NCBI GenBank assembly: GCA_036924085.1
Contig: JAVGWX010000003.1
Coordinates: 129,618,023-129,682,022 of the forward strand
Direction of reading: 5' to 3'
Length of the DNA stretch: 64,000 nt
Origin: Ariolimax columbianus
Taxonomy: Eukaryota > Mollusca > Gastropoda > Stylommatophora > Arionidae
Part shown: positions 11,281-22,349 of the stretch, one piece after another
Layout of the letters: each line of letters begins with the position of its first letter
Numbering within the stretch: the stretch's first letter is position 1
The notes under the pieces: model-generated
What the model was told of the DNA's origin: nothing
The model's input: only the letters and a program-made list of their open reading frames with translations
Database searches by the model: none
Program-made: the position numbers and the translations under genes

Positions 11281-11752
11281 TTAAAATATTTTAGGGATTC
11301 TCGCCCACAAGATGATATGTCGCAAAAAAGAGATTGTCCGTCTCTAATATCAGGTTATGGTTAAGTGGTTAGGGAAGCGACATAGAAGATTAACAAACAT
11401 TTTTGGTTGGATGACAATGATCACAATCCTTTTAGGCCATCTGATGTTGATTTTTGACCATTTTGGTTTTCTGATGTTGATTATGACAGGCTGCGGGTCT
11501 ACCTTGCTCTAATCTACGCTTCCACTACCACCAGCCCTACAAGTAGGCGATCGTATATTCAATGGACTATTAACCTAACAGGGGGTAAAACATAATGGGA
11601 TTTACCTGGCAAGTCACCAGCGGATTTTCGTCTGCTAAACATATGGAAGAAAGGAGGTTAACCCCCTGCCCCCCTACTCTACTGTCTTACTACACAAGTG
11701 GACTGAAGATAGCCAGATAACCACACATATGTTATATATCATATACGTGAAC

Positions 11753-11990
11753 AAGGGGACGGCGTGGCCTAGTGGATAAGTGGCACGGCTCACAATCCGA
11801 AGGTGCTGGGTTCGATCCCCATCACAGCACCGGCCGTTACCCCGGGGAAGCAAACCCTTAGAAAATGCAGGAGGAAGCAGACCCTTACATAAAATGCATG
11901 CTGAAGTCGGATGCATTGGGCCGACAGGCGCAAAAATAAAAACCACAGTGCAACGCACACCGCCTTGGGGATTAGAGAAATAAGGCGAAC

Positions 11991-12020
<30 letters not shown>
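11753..12020 (+). mobile_element. Full-length tRNA-derived SINE type A with target duplication
   Basis: The element is bounded by the 12 bp duplication ATATACGTGAAC (11741-11752 and 12021-12032). It starts with a tRNA-like head (A box TGGCCTAGTGGATAAG, B box GGGTTCGATCCCC). A body with CCCCGGGGAAGC, the shared core GCTGAAGTCGGATGCATTGG, GCCGACAGGCGC and CCGCCTTGGGGATTAGAG follows, and it ends in a poly-A tract of about 27. It is an intact-looking retroposon that depends on LINE enzymes in trans. The frames 11674-12171 minus and 11780-11983 plus are by-products. Confidence 0.92.
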
Positions 12021-12025
<5 letters not shown>

Positions 12026-12050
12026 CGTGAACTGGCAGTTGTAGCCTCTA

Positions 12051-12090
12051 CCCAAATATATATATATATAAGTATATATATATTTATATA

Positions 12091-12145
<55 letters not shown>
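12051..12145. repeat. (TA)n microsatellite
   Basis: An interrupted then pure TA tract directly downstream of the SINE target duplication. Confidence 0.97.
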
Positions 12146-12149
<4 letters not shown>

Positions 12150-12535
12150 CAGCTGCTATGTAGATGCACATCTATTGTCATCCATTTACATATTATATAT
12201 TATTCAGGTGATCTGTCACGTTTTGGCAGCGTGGTCTATGAGGGAAATGTCCGTTCCACAATTTCAACGCAGCAGGTTCTAACCACCCCGTGTAGAGTTT
12301 GGCAAACACTAGTTTTTTTTATTAGTGCGATCGAGCGAGTGTCTGCATCCTGAGTCTGCATCAGTCGCCTCAGTTAATAGTCTTGTTACTGATTCAAGGT
12401 AGCTCATGATGAGAGAGTGAAATTGATGATCAGCGTAATTTCTTCCCCGCTTTAATCCAAATGCAGCGCAAGTTACATCACCAAGACAACAACAAAACAT
12501 ACGTGGCCATCATCCGATGCCATGTCTTTTTCGTT

Positions 12536-12573
12536 GTTTTTTTTTCTTCTTCTTCTTCTTCTTCTTCTTCCTT
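12536..12573. repeat. (TTC)n tract
   Basis: A run of T then about nine TTC triplets. Several LINEs and SINEs here end in (GAA)n, so this may be the reversed tail of a minus-strand insertion, but the following sequence matches none of the families I identified. Confidence 0.85.
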
Positions 12574-12639
12574 TCCTTATTCGATCAGCTGATGCTATGC
12601 ATCTAGTCATATGAGATACATCATTATGGATGATTTTCA

Positions 12640-12860
12640 AGATGTTTTTTATATGAATGTAAAATTAATTAGATCCAGTCTACAATTTTGGATAATTGAG
12701 TAGATAGATATCTTCTACACGTCAGATATTTGTGTATATGTTCTGCAATGTTGGATGATTGAGTAGATCCGTTCTGAAATGTTGGATGATTGTGTAGATC
12801 GGTTGTGCAAAGTTAAATAACTGTTTAGATCTCTCCCACAATTCTGGATTATCGTTCACA
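12640..12860 (+). repeat. Degenerate tandem array, unit near 40 bp
   Basis: Recurring words ATGTTGGATGATTG, GAGTAGATC and TTCTGCAATG give about five diverged copies. The decayed pattern continues weakly to about 13260, with recurring CAAATTGGTTTGGCTCAAA words. Confidence 0.6.
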
Positions 12861-13604
12861 TTGTTCTTCTAATTTCAGGTAATTTGTCGTACTGTTCCCA
12901 CAAATTGGTTTGGCTCAAATTTGGACTGGCACATTACTACATTGTTTGTTTCGATAATTTGGTGTAGCTCCACAGAATGCTGCTATATATATGTGCAGTT
13001 TATTCCGGCGGATCTGTTTGCATTAACAGTTTGTTGCCATATTTCTGTATGGATTCTTCCGTCGAGGTGTATTGTGAAAACAGCTTTCGGACATTTATGT
13101 CTGTCTTGCTTTCACAAAAAATAAACTTTTCCCATATTTCTTAGTTTTGCTTCAACAAATTTGTTTGGCTCAAAATGGATGCTTCAATATTTTTTTTTTG
13201 TTATTCCAACAAATTAGTTTCGCTAAATAAGGCTGCTTCCATATGTTTGCGTTGTTCAACAAACTGGATTGATTCTGTAGACAGCCGATACATTACTGCA
13301 TGTAGTGCTTCTACAATACTAGCCGCTGTTGTATCCGTCAAAACATTTTCTGATTAACACACCAATTACTTCTAGAAAAACGACAAGCGACTGTGACAGT
13401 GCAACCAGACTTGCATCTTCTATTAGACCAAATATCAAGCCCGACTTTCAGAAACAAGTTTCTATCCCACGCGACAATGGATTCCTCAAACATGAGGTCT
13501 GGCAGTCTAGTGCTAGACTGAAAACATGAGACGATCATTTCTTTGTTGCACTATTTGTGCTTGAAGCCCGCCTACTATTCCATCAATTAGTAGCCTTAAG
13601 TTGT

Positions 13605-13934
13605 TTTTTGTTCTTGTTGCTTAGAGGTTTGCCTCACTAGTTTCTACTGGCGGAGGCGTGCCACTTTCCACCCCAGACCATAGTCCATTGGGCGATATCA
13701 GGAAGCATAAACCAGTGCTTGGATGAATGTGTGCGTCTGTATGTACCTATGCTAGGTTTGTGTGCCCTCAGAAGCTAGCCCAACCAAAGTGCAGTGGAAG
13801 GGCCTCACCATGAGGGCGCGTGTGAAAGGTGTGCAAGAGTGTGACTGTAGGACAGAGTCAAATGAAACAGAGTGGGGTAAGAGGAGAGAGAAGGGGAAGA
13901 GTGGCCACCAGGGTGAGCCCCTCCTCCGAGTGTC
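13605..13934 (-). mobile_element. 330 bp insertion of unknown family with 14 bp target duplication
   Basis: The sequence TAGCCTTAAGTTGT occurs exactly at 13591-13604 and 13935-13948, framing a 330 bp segment. On the minus strand the segment ends in an A-rich AACAAGAACAAAAA, as expected of a retroposon tail, so I place it on the minus strand. I recognise no tRNA head, RT motif or core. A plus-strand frame (13762-13998) crosses the right boundary and is not a gene. It could be a truncated LINE 3' end or a novel SINE. Confidence 0.65.
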
Positions 13935-15044
13935 TAGCCTTAAGTTGTACGCTCTTGTTTGCTCACATAACTGCCCCTTAATTGGAGTCGCCCCGTGATG
14001 TATTCTTCTCTAGAGCCTGATACGGTATCTGTATATCTTTTCCCTGTTTAATTGTTATCAATGCGTGTCAATATCGCACCGATGATGAAGACGTATCGGT
14101 TTCAGGAATTCAGAACATGTGCGTTTGTGTTGCAATATACAGATTGTGTGGCCTTGTGGGTTACAATGTACAGAACATGTGCCATATGTGTTACTGTAAC
14201 ATTTTGGCAGAGAAATATGTTTTAGAAAGCACGCAATATTTAAATGGAATATATCACTGGTTCTTGGTCTGGTTTCTAACAGAAGTAATATAGTATCAAA
14301 CAAGTAACTACAGTTCTTGCTGAATGTATTTTACAATCTTTCAGATCTGTATATTTGAAGTGGTTACTCTAATTTCAACAGCCCGCAGCCAGAGTATATC
14401 ATACGGATGTCTCCAGTCCACAGGCAAAGGGGCGTCCTCGACGCGCAAGCCTCCCACAGCACAAGCCTCCGACAGCACACGCCTCCCACCTGGTAATAAC
14501 ACGACATCTAAGCAGCCCACATCTCTGCAACGCCTATTGGCAAGAGCAGTAGGACAAACACAGAAAATTAGAAGTTTCATTCCTCTCTACACTGCATTTC
14601 TTATCGTAGTCAGGTACCCATTTGCAACTGGTTAAACTAGAGTGTAAATTATAAATATATGGTCACGTGCAGTGAGAAACAAAATAATGTAGCCTCTACG
14701 CAACTCGCACCACAAAAAGTGAGCATGACATGCATAATGAATTAGCCGTAGGGCAGCAATACAGATTCTAACATCAATGTTAACGGTGACATTATGAAGT
14801 ACGTTATTTTGTATGATGTCCAAAAGCAGAGGACGTCTTTTATAATATGATCATGAGGAAGAAGATCTCTTTGTTACAACTAGAAAATTAGTTGTGATGG
14901 TGATGAAAGCACGATGAAATGAGATGATGACCCTAACAATAATGAATACAGCTATAGAAAAAAGGATTAAGGATATCATGTAGCCATAGACAATATATCA
15001 TCTCATCTCATTAGTCTAGTTTTGCCGTTTGACGACATTTGGGC

Positions 15045-15190
15045 AGTTGTAATCGTATTTCATGTACACCGTGTATGACATTTCTGATTCTATTTCATGT
15101 ACAACGTGTATGACATTTCTAATTCTATTTCATGTACAAAGTGTATAAAAGTTCTGATCTTAGTTCATGTATAATATGTACATGAATTGT
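15045..15190 (+). repeat. Short minisatellite, 35 bp unit
   Basis: About 3.5 copies of a unit containing TATTTCATGTACAACGTG and TATGACATTTCT. Later copies degrade into a TGTACA-rich stretch to about 15220. Confidence 0.75.
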
Positions 15191-15399
15191 ATTCATATGT
15201 GGTATACAATATGTACAGCAGCTGTAATGTTGTAATGTTTCTTTAACAAAACAAATCAACCTATTTTTGGTCTTCCATTTCTCCGAAGCCATTCTGTCAG
15301 GTATTATAGGATTTAGCGACCGGTTTAAAATTAGACGGTGCCATTAAAAAAAAAAATTACAAGACGTGCGCTGTATTGTAATTCACCATGGAAGGAAGC

Positions 15400-16260
15400 T
15401 GAATACCACCTTAGCGAGGATAATAAAAAAAAAAAGACGGCTGGGGGTTTATGGTCCAGACGCCAATTGGACGTTGCAAACTGAAATCCAAGTTCCAGAA
15501 CAACGGCAATGATCAGGTAACCATGGACGAGAAGTTGTGTTGAGATATGATCAGTCACCTCAGCCAGCTTGGCTCTTGATGAAGGCGCCCGTCTCCACCA
15601 TTATAGGCCTGATAGATTTATCGTGTTCGTGAACTTTATCACGGCAAGGGAAGGCAAGCCAGGAAGCCTGGTTGCGGAAAGTTTACGACACGAGTACGTG
15701 ATACAGAAGCATGGAGTCACATCACTGGAACCTCTGAGAAAACTCTCAATATCATGCGGCTTGCCGTGGGCGAATACCCGGATCAATGCTCCCAGTGGGC
15801 TGTGGCAAATTCGTTTCTTCGTCAAGATTCGCGTGATTTATGGGGCTCGACTGATCAATAGATGCTGACAATAACCAGGCTGTAACAAATAAAGAAGGAT
15901 GTGTGGTATCAAGTTATATCCATGTTATTAACAATAACTTTAATGCTTGCAGATCACAGCCGAAAAGAACACTAAAAAAAACAGCACGATTTGGCATAAC
16001 TGAATCTTGCTGCTTAGGGTTGAATAGGCTGTTCCACGAGAAGACACGGCAAAGTACAAAGAAATTGCTTTTAAATAAATGCAGACGTTTATACAGCTAG
16101 ACATAAGATAATTCTGCAGCTAGCAGTGAGGATGCATATAAAATATTCAATACAGCGTGTTCTCATTGCTGATGTACACATTGAGACTTTCACGGTTGAG
16201 GAATAAAAGCCGAATGTTGCTGACGTCATCACGCAGTGTAACGGATAATGTTGTTATTGT
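15400..16260. other. Stretch with open frames but no recognised gene
   Basis: The 15569-15868 plus and 15601-15825 minus frames overlap and are both open for 75-100 codons in a slightly GC-richer segment. I see no family motif in either. It may be an old transposon relic or chance. Nothing else is recognised to 16260. Confidence 0.3.
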
Positions 16261-16264
16261 TTTC

Positions 16265-16350
16265 TCAGATAAGAAAAAAAAAGAAATGTCTCGACGGGGA
16301 TTTGAAACCGTATCACCTTTGGTCAGAAGATTTCTATCACATCCTTAGAC
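16265..16350 (-). mobile_element. Decayed tRNA-like SINE head (minus strand)
   Basis: On the minus strand GGTTTCAAATCCCCGTCGAG resembles a B box and its flank in type E, and an A-rich tract follows. The A-box region is not convincing, so this is a relic rather than a tRNA gene. Confidence 0.35.
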
Positions 16351-16359
16351 CTAAAATAT

Positions 16360-16480
16360 TCTGATCGGTATGTTTCACCTGCCCCTGACTAACATAGTCG
16401 GATCGATATCGTTCACCTGACCCTGACCAACATAGACTGGTCAGTAAGATTCACATAACCATGACTAAAATAGTATAACC
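16360..16480 (+). repeat. R1-tail-like minisatellite, unit near 37 bp
   Basis: Three to four copies of a unit with TGATCGGTATGTTTCACC and TGACCCTGACCAACATAG. The same words (CAGTATGTTTTGCC, CTGACTAACATG) form the end of both R1 copies at 6.06-6.13 and 38.67-38.76 kb, so this is a third locus of that sequence without the R1 body. Confidence 0.6.
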
Positions 16481-16559
16481 ACATCCAGCACAAGACGAAG
16501 CGGACTGTAGTGCTCAGCCTTAAAACAGCTTAACATCAAACCAATGGTAATAAAGTTGT

Positions 16560-16660
16560 ACGAAAACAGGTCATTATATAACAGGTAGTCATGATATAGC
16601 AGGTAGTCATCATATAGCAGGTAGTAATCAAATAACGGGTAGTCATTATATAACAGTTAG
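16560..16660 (+). repeat. Short minisatellite, 18-19 bp unit
   Basis: About five copies of TATAGCAGGTAGTCATGA with small changes. Confidence 0.8.
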
Positions 16661-16699
16661 TCATTGAATTATTTCAACATGATCTATGCCCATTTCCAA

Positions 16700-16965
16700 A
16701 TGTTCTGACTAAATGTGTACAGCTGACCATGTGAAAACCATGCGTACAGCTAGCAACGTGATAAATATGTGTACAACTAGTCTTGTGATAATTGTGTGTT
16801 CATGTTAGTCACGTGATAAATATATGTGCAGCCAGTCACGTGATAGCATTTTGTGCTGATAGTCATGTGATAATTACGTGTGCAGCTAGTCATGTGATTC
16901 CTTCATGTACAAATTGTCATGAAATAACTGATATAGATAGTTATGAAATGACTATGTAAGTGCAT
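16700..16965 (+). repeat. Degenerate minisatellite, unit near 33 bp
   Basis: About seven to eight copies of a unit made of CATGTGATAA, TGTGTACAGCTAGT; spacing varies by a few bases and decay increases to the right. Confidence 0.75.
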
Positions 16966-17615
16966 AGCACAAATAACCAGTTCTCAAGTAAATCACTACA
17001 ATCAGAAAAACGATGTCATACACATGTGTCCTCTGGCATAAACGCTAACAACAGTCACATCTTTTGCCAGACATGTCATTAACTAGTACAATCGCAAGGG
17101 CTCTGATTACATGAACATATATTTATATTCAGTTAGGAGGATTTGAGAAAAAACAGACTATAACTTGTTCTTGCTCAATTTCTCTATTGACATATGCGTC
17201 ATCCACTTTGCCCTAGGAGCAAAGAGTATGTAGAAATGCTATGTGGTGTAATGTTGCAGAGGTGAAGAGAAAAAGAAGTGCACAACAAGGTTTGTGACAA
17301 ATAAATGATGATTAATACAAACATTTCGACACTCTTCGGAATATAAGATGTTATTCATTGATTCATATCTACAGCTTCGTTAGTATCCTCTTTTACCGTT
17401 CTTCGTTTGGCATCACCACTCTGATGTAAGTATGTGACATCCAATTCACTGCATATATAACTTTAGTGTTTTGTTTTTAACTGAGGATTTGTTCTTTCCA
17501 TCTCTACTTTATCTCCCACCGCTCTTGCACCACACTCAAAATCTAAAGGTGTTCTGGCTGTGTACGTGTGCATACATGCATGCACATACACAAATATGCA
17601 AACATAAATACATTC

Positions 17616-17616
<1 letters not shown>

Positions 17617-17695
<79 letters not shown>
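17617..17695. repeat. (TA)n microsatellite
   Basis: A pure TA tract of about 39 repeats directly abutting the mariner end at 17.70 kb. TA is the target of Tc1/mariner elements. The two plus-strand frames rich in Tyr-Ile are by-products. Confidence 0.97.
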
Positions 17696-17698
<3 letters not shown>

Positions 17699-18620
17699 CA
17701 AGAGGGCTTCAAATGAAAACCTTATACTTATGTTTTGGGTAAATGTATTCTAAAGAAGTGAAACACAGCGGTATCATTTTTCGATAGTCACCATTGTGTT
17801 CGCTGCAAGTTCCCCAGCGTATTTAACGTTCCTGTAGACAAAATGCGCTTGGTCGTGTATGTAACAAACCACTCATTCGGCATCTGCTGGGCCTCTTCAT
17901 TGGACCTATACGTTTTTCCTCCCAATGCCTCTTTTACTTGGGGATAGGTCTGGTGATTATGGCAGATGTGGTAGATGCTGAAAGTGGAGGTCCTCGATGG
18001 TTGAAGCCGCTGCACAGGCAGTAGGATGTTGAACATTGTAATGTTGCACAAGAACACCATTACTCATAAGTCCATCTCGTTTGAATTTGATTACGGATCG
18101 AAGATCATTCATGAGAAGATTTGCATACGTATCACTGGTAACAGTGTTCACCCTAAGCTTGTAGTGATCTCAATAAACGCCCCGTTCACCTCAAAAGAGA
18201 GTCAACATATCCTTCCAAACAGATTGATGAGTGTGAAACGTCTTCAGTTTCTGTGAGGAGGGATGTCGTCAACCCTTGCTCGCTCTCCTCGTTTTAGGCT
18301 TGCGGTAGAGAACCTTGGTTTCATTTTCAGTAACAATTCTTGCTAGGAAACCATAACATTCTGCTTCAACGCGCAGCAAAAGTTCATGACACGTATTAAC
18401 ACGTCATTGTTTCAAATCTGCCGATGAACGCATCATGCAGATACTATATGTACTGTCGCATATCATGGATGATGGGGTGTGCTGAACCATGACTGATGTC
18501 CAGGTGTGCGGCAATTTTATTTAACGATGATATCAACGGCTGCAACGACCCTTGGGTCAATCACTATTCGGTGTACATGACCCTGTCGTGAATAGTATGC
18601 CACATAACGTTTTGATTATA
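17699..18620 (-). pseudogene. Dead mariner-family transposase (SETMAR-like)
   Basis: Minus-strand translation in several frames gives mariner landmarks in order: an N-terminal helix-turn-helix piece (AAHLDISHGSAHPIIHD, near 18500), TVTSDTYANLL and VIKFKRDGLMSNGVLVQH (18150-18050), IEDLHFQHLPHLP and the C-terminal LKEALGGKTYRSNEEAQQ-type region (17930-17870). The catalytic HDN of the DD34D triad reads HYN here, and stops and frameshifts separate the blocks, so it cannot be active. The low-coordinate end (17701-17735, GGGCTTCAAATGAAAACCTT) resembles the end of the fragment at 44.6 kb and is probably the terminal inverted repeat; the other terminus is not visible. Confidence 0.85.
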
Positions 18621-18724
18621 TATATACATACATGTATATACACATATATAATATTTTAAATCATGGTCAGTGAGCCTACGATCATAGATCTAATGTTCAC
18701 TGACTTCATGTGAACAAAATATAG

Positions 18725-19555
18725 TTTTTTCTCGCAATCAACCCCAAAAAAGCTGAAGTGCGCTTCCACGCTGCTCTTTGAATCCGTACATTGAGCCACA
18801 TATTACCGTACAGAACCAGCGTTTCTAGGCAGTCGACAGCTTCAGCTGCCACGGCAATACCTTAACTAGAGAGGCGAATATCGGCTTTTATGTTACAAAC
18901 AGGATTGTAAAGGCGAACTCGGCGATTCGGAGGCTGCAAGCAAACATCTGGAGTGTCGAGGTGTCATTATCGCCACAAAGGCTAACATTTAACTAGCTCT
19001 AGTTTTAGTCACTTTGCTGCATGGCCATGAAACATGGGCAGCGTAGAGCAGCAGCTCCAGACAGTTAAATCATTTTCACTTGAGATGTCTGTGTAGGTGG
19101 CTCAGAACGTGTGGCAGAGAAAAGTGCATAACTTTGAAATTGTGAGTAAGACTAACATGTTGAAGATTTATACGCTTTTACAAAAAGCCCAACACGATGG
19201 ACGAGACATGCTGCTCGCCTGTCCGACGAAGAAATATTATAGAGACTCATTGAAAGTCTCTGACAGATTCAACATTTATGCCACTTCATGTAATTTGCTT
19301 CCACAGAACCATTCCACCTGGCGTGCTAGTATCACCAAAGGTGGTCAGATCGCAAAGTGAAACTCCATCGCAGAGAATAAGAGTAGGCGTAGCGCCCTAT
19401 AGAACAGAACACCCTACGTTACAACAGCCGACTCCTCTCTTAGTTCCCTGGATGCGACAAAGTCTGCCGTGCTAGGATTGGTCTATATACGAGAACACAT
19501 CTCGCAGCACAAGTCGGATGCTGTCGGGAACTTCGCTAGCCTCGAGCAACACTCA

Positions 19556-19556
<1 letters not shown>
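18725..19556 (+). mobile_element. Decayed RTE-like LINE, C-terminal part of RT
   Basis: Reading across frames gives, in order, sequence after the FADD box (SQSTPKKLK-type), EPHITVQNQRF and AVDSF, REANIGFYVTNRIVKANSA, IRRLQANIWS, QLNHFHLRCL, then one frame (19097-19360) reading WQRKVHNFEIVSKTNMLKIY, TLLQKAQ and TWRASITKG. This is the usual post-catalytic tail of an RTE-type non-LTR element. It ends in a Cys/His-containing stretch near 19.5 kb just before a TA tract. Many frameshifts and stops; no promoter or 5' part. It lies 100 bp from the mariner, on the opposite strand. Confidence 0.85.
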
Positions 19557-19559
<3 letters not shown>

Positions 19560-19611
<52 letters not shown>

Positions 19612-19850
19612 TTTCCTCCTTTTCTTTTGTCATACTGCTTTTTTTTTTTGCCATACGCGTCGCAGAGGTGGGATGCGTATATTTCTTGTTATTACCATGT
19701 GGGAAACTTGTGCCATTATTAGGTGTAACTGCATGAAGAGTGTCAGAGACATATATACATACACACACACACATATATACATATACATACACACATATAT
19801 ATATATAAATGTGTGTGTGTGTGTGTGGGGTGTGTGTATGTATGTATGCA
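19560..19850. repeat. (TA)n and (CA)n/(TG)n microsatellites
   Basis: A TA tract at 19560-19607 and a second cluster of CA, TA and TG tracts at 19755-19850. The plus- and minus-strand frames of 70-130 codons here are dinucleotide artefacts. Confidence 0.95.
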
Positions 19851-20219
19851 TGTGTCTGTGAGTTGTTGCTGTATTTACAAATGGCTACATAACGCATGTA
19901 AACAACGGTGACATTTAATTAGTGGCACTTCTAAAATTGCCGCTGGCCGTTGCTAGGCTGAACAGGGGAATATATGCACAGCGTACAATAATGAAGCTTA
20001 AAATAGGACATCGAAATATGGCTACATATTAGATTATGCTGTGTTCAAGACACACATATTTTCTACATTTCTTCTCTTATTTAAATAAACGGAAAAGTGA
20101 AAATTAGTCGAGAAATTAGAAGGATATGATTACATGGAAAGATTTCCCAAAATTATTTAAGACGAATACACAATAGAGACAGCAGAGACTACACAATTAT
20201 GACATGGGAGGAAACGATA

Positions 20220-20830
20220 CATGAATGTAGGTCACTACACCACCAGTGAATGTGATGTTTTGTCCATCCTGCCACAGAGGTTTGTGATTTTCCGCACATC
20301 CTGTCACTGATGTGTGTGTTGTTCCGCCTGATGTTTGTGATTTTTCGTCAAATTTGCCACTGATGTTTTTGATTGTTCTCCTATTTGTGATTTTTTGTCT
20401 ATAAAAACCACTGGTGTTTTTTTTATTTTTCGTCTGGTGATTTTGATTATTCGTCTGATGTTTTTGATGTCTCATCTGTTTGTGATTTCTCGTCCGCACT
20501 GTCACAGATTTTATGATTTTTCGCTAGATATTTGTGATTTTCCGCCCAATCTGGCACTGTTATTTGTGATGTTGCGCCTGATGTTTGTGATTTTTGGGCC
20601 TGAAATGTATGATATTTCGTCCATAATCCAATTACTCTTTGTGAGTTTTTGCTTGATATCTTTGATTCTTTTCCTTGATCATTTTTTAAAATTTGTCTGC
20701 TATTTGTGATTTTTTTTCTCAAAACTGTAACTGATGTTTTTGATTTTTCTAATGTGTTTGATGGTTCGACTGATGTTTGTAATTTTTGTTATGTTTTTTA
20801 TTTTTCGTCTGTAATGTCATTCTTGAATGC
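20220..20830 (+). repeat. Very degenerate T-rich array
   Basis: Words such as TTTGTGATTTTTCGTC and TGATGTTTGTGATTTTT recur about every 20-45 bp for 600 bp, without a fixed period. It is probably an old minisatellite. Frames 20395-20709 plus and 20197-20722 minus follow from the T/A bias. Confidence 0.6.
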
Positions 20831-20859
20831 ATTGTTCCTGCACAACTTACTATTTCACA

Positions 20860-21050
20860 ATTGTGTTTATCTGTGCATCCAATACTTGATGATGTTTGTC
20901 CGTGCATCCAACACTTCATGATAATGTTTGTCCGCGCATCAAACAATTGATAATTGTGTTTATCCATGAATTCAACAATAGATGATTATGTTTGTCCATG
21001 GATTCAACTATTGACGATTGTGATTGTCCGTAGATTGCAACACCTATAGT
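20860..21050 (+). repeat. Degenerate array, unit near 40 bp
   Basis: About five copies of a unit with TTTGTCCATGCATCCAACA followed by TTGATGATAATG. Confidence 0.65.
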
Positions 21051-21059
21051 TGTACCTGT

Positions 21060-22000
21060 ACGTCTATTCTGGTACTGTTGGTTGTTCTCGTTTGTTCATC
21101 GAACCAAAGTTGATTGTATATGTCCATGCATCCTTGAGCATTTTGTCTGAGATTATCCAAATATCCTTTGACTCAAAGCAGCGTTTGTCAATGCAGGCTT
21201 AGATTCAAGTTGTGTTTATCCATACAGATTGTCATTGAGGATTGTGTTTGTTAGTGCCATTATAGACTATCATTTTCTCATGTGACTGAAACGATGTGTG
21301 CCTGTGCATCCGTCGGCAATTCACCCAAATTGTTCGCGTGTCGTCCCATTGAAGAAAGTTTGTTGAAGCATCATGCACGATATTTGTCGTGCCTGGTAGC
21401 TAACATTTGGAACAAACATTAACTGATATAAACCTTCCCCTGCACTCTCGTGGCCTCCCCTGGAGTTGGCAAAGATGGTAGGCAGGTAAGACTAACTCTA
21501 TAAATAAGTATTTGTATACCTGGCTGCAATACGCCCACGTAGAGCACGTGCGTTCTACATTGTCTCACTTGTGACGTAGACCTCACTTCTGCAGGAACTA
21601 TTTTCATAGACTAGGGAGGGTCATAACGGTGTGATTTTTACACACAAGTGTCAGTTATTATTATTTATTATTGTTATGGTTATGCTAAGGTTGCCATAAT
21701 TGCCAGCGTTCCCAGTATTTCTGTACCTGGCTTGTGTTTATCCTCTATATTCTCATATAATCTTTCCTTTTCGTGCACTTTTTTCTACGTTCATTGTTTT
21801 TATCACTTGTATTCCTAAAGAGAGTATTAGTTGATGAGCAGTAGCATCCATTGCCTCATACATTGAAGGGAAATAATTGCGGCACTTTCCAGTCTTCGTC
21901 TTATTAATGTGGCTTCTAACGAAGCAGGAGGAGGGGGCTGGGTAACAACCACTATATATGCTTTCAAGCAGGAAACTACGGTTTAAGCACTTTGTGTGTT
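21060..22000. other. Non-coding stretch, nothing recognised
   Basis: Apart from faint continuation of the upstream array to about 21300, no repeat or coding motif is seen. Confidence 0.35.
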
Positions 22001-22004
22001 TTGA

Positions 22005-22268
22005 GGATTTTGTGGCGAAGTGGTTAAGCCGTCGGCCTCGTGATCAGGTGGTGTGGGTTCGACTCCGGACTCCGCCGTCTTTATCACGCGTGATTAATGC
22101 GGAGTCACCTGCATCTCGTTTTCGCCTCCTAGTCGTCTTGCCCTTGACTTTCCATTGGAGTAGGGAGTCTCGTGACGAGAGAGGGAGGATATAAAGTAGC
22201 GCAATTAATCATTACTAAAATTAACGCTAGCAAATACATTACGCCATCATCGTCTACGATGGACAGCG
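22005..22268 (+). mobile_element. tRNA-derived SINE type D, copy 1
   Basis: The head carries an A-box-like GTGGCGAAGTGGTTAAGCCG and a B-box-like GGGTTCGACTCCGGACTCC. The body follows with CGGAGTCACCTGCATCTCG, CTCCTAGTCGTCTTGCC, CGACGAGAGAG-type sequence and a 3' part AACGCTAGCAAA, ACGCCATCATCGTCTACGA. The whole layout recurs in reverse at 63.73-64.00 kb. No clean target duplication; a TG tract follows. Confidence 0.85.
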
Positions 22269-22349
22269 GCCTTTACCTGTGTGTGTGTGTGCTTCAACAA
22301 TGGTAGTTCATGTAGCAATTATTATTCTCCCTCCCATTTCCTCTAACAG

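Noticed and set aside
11753..11830. A tRNA gene
   Set aside because: A and B boxes are tRNA-like, but no proper cloverleaf is formed and the SINE body, A tail and target duplication show it is a retroposon head. The same holds for 11053, 22005 and 63.9 kb.
11674..12171. 165-codon minus frame
   Set aside because: It runs through a TA microsatellite, a poly-A tail and SINE A.
12536..12573. Tail of a minus-strand GAA-ending LINE or SINE
   Set aside because: The adjacent sequence matches none of the GAA-tailed families found here, so it is kept as a simple repeat.
15569..15868. 99-codon plus-strand gene
   Set aside because: The opposite strand is equally open and neither translation resembles a known family.
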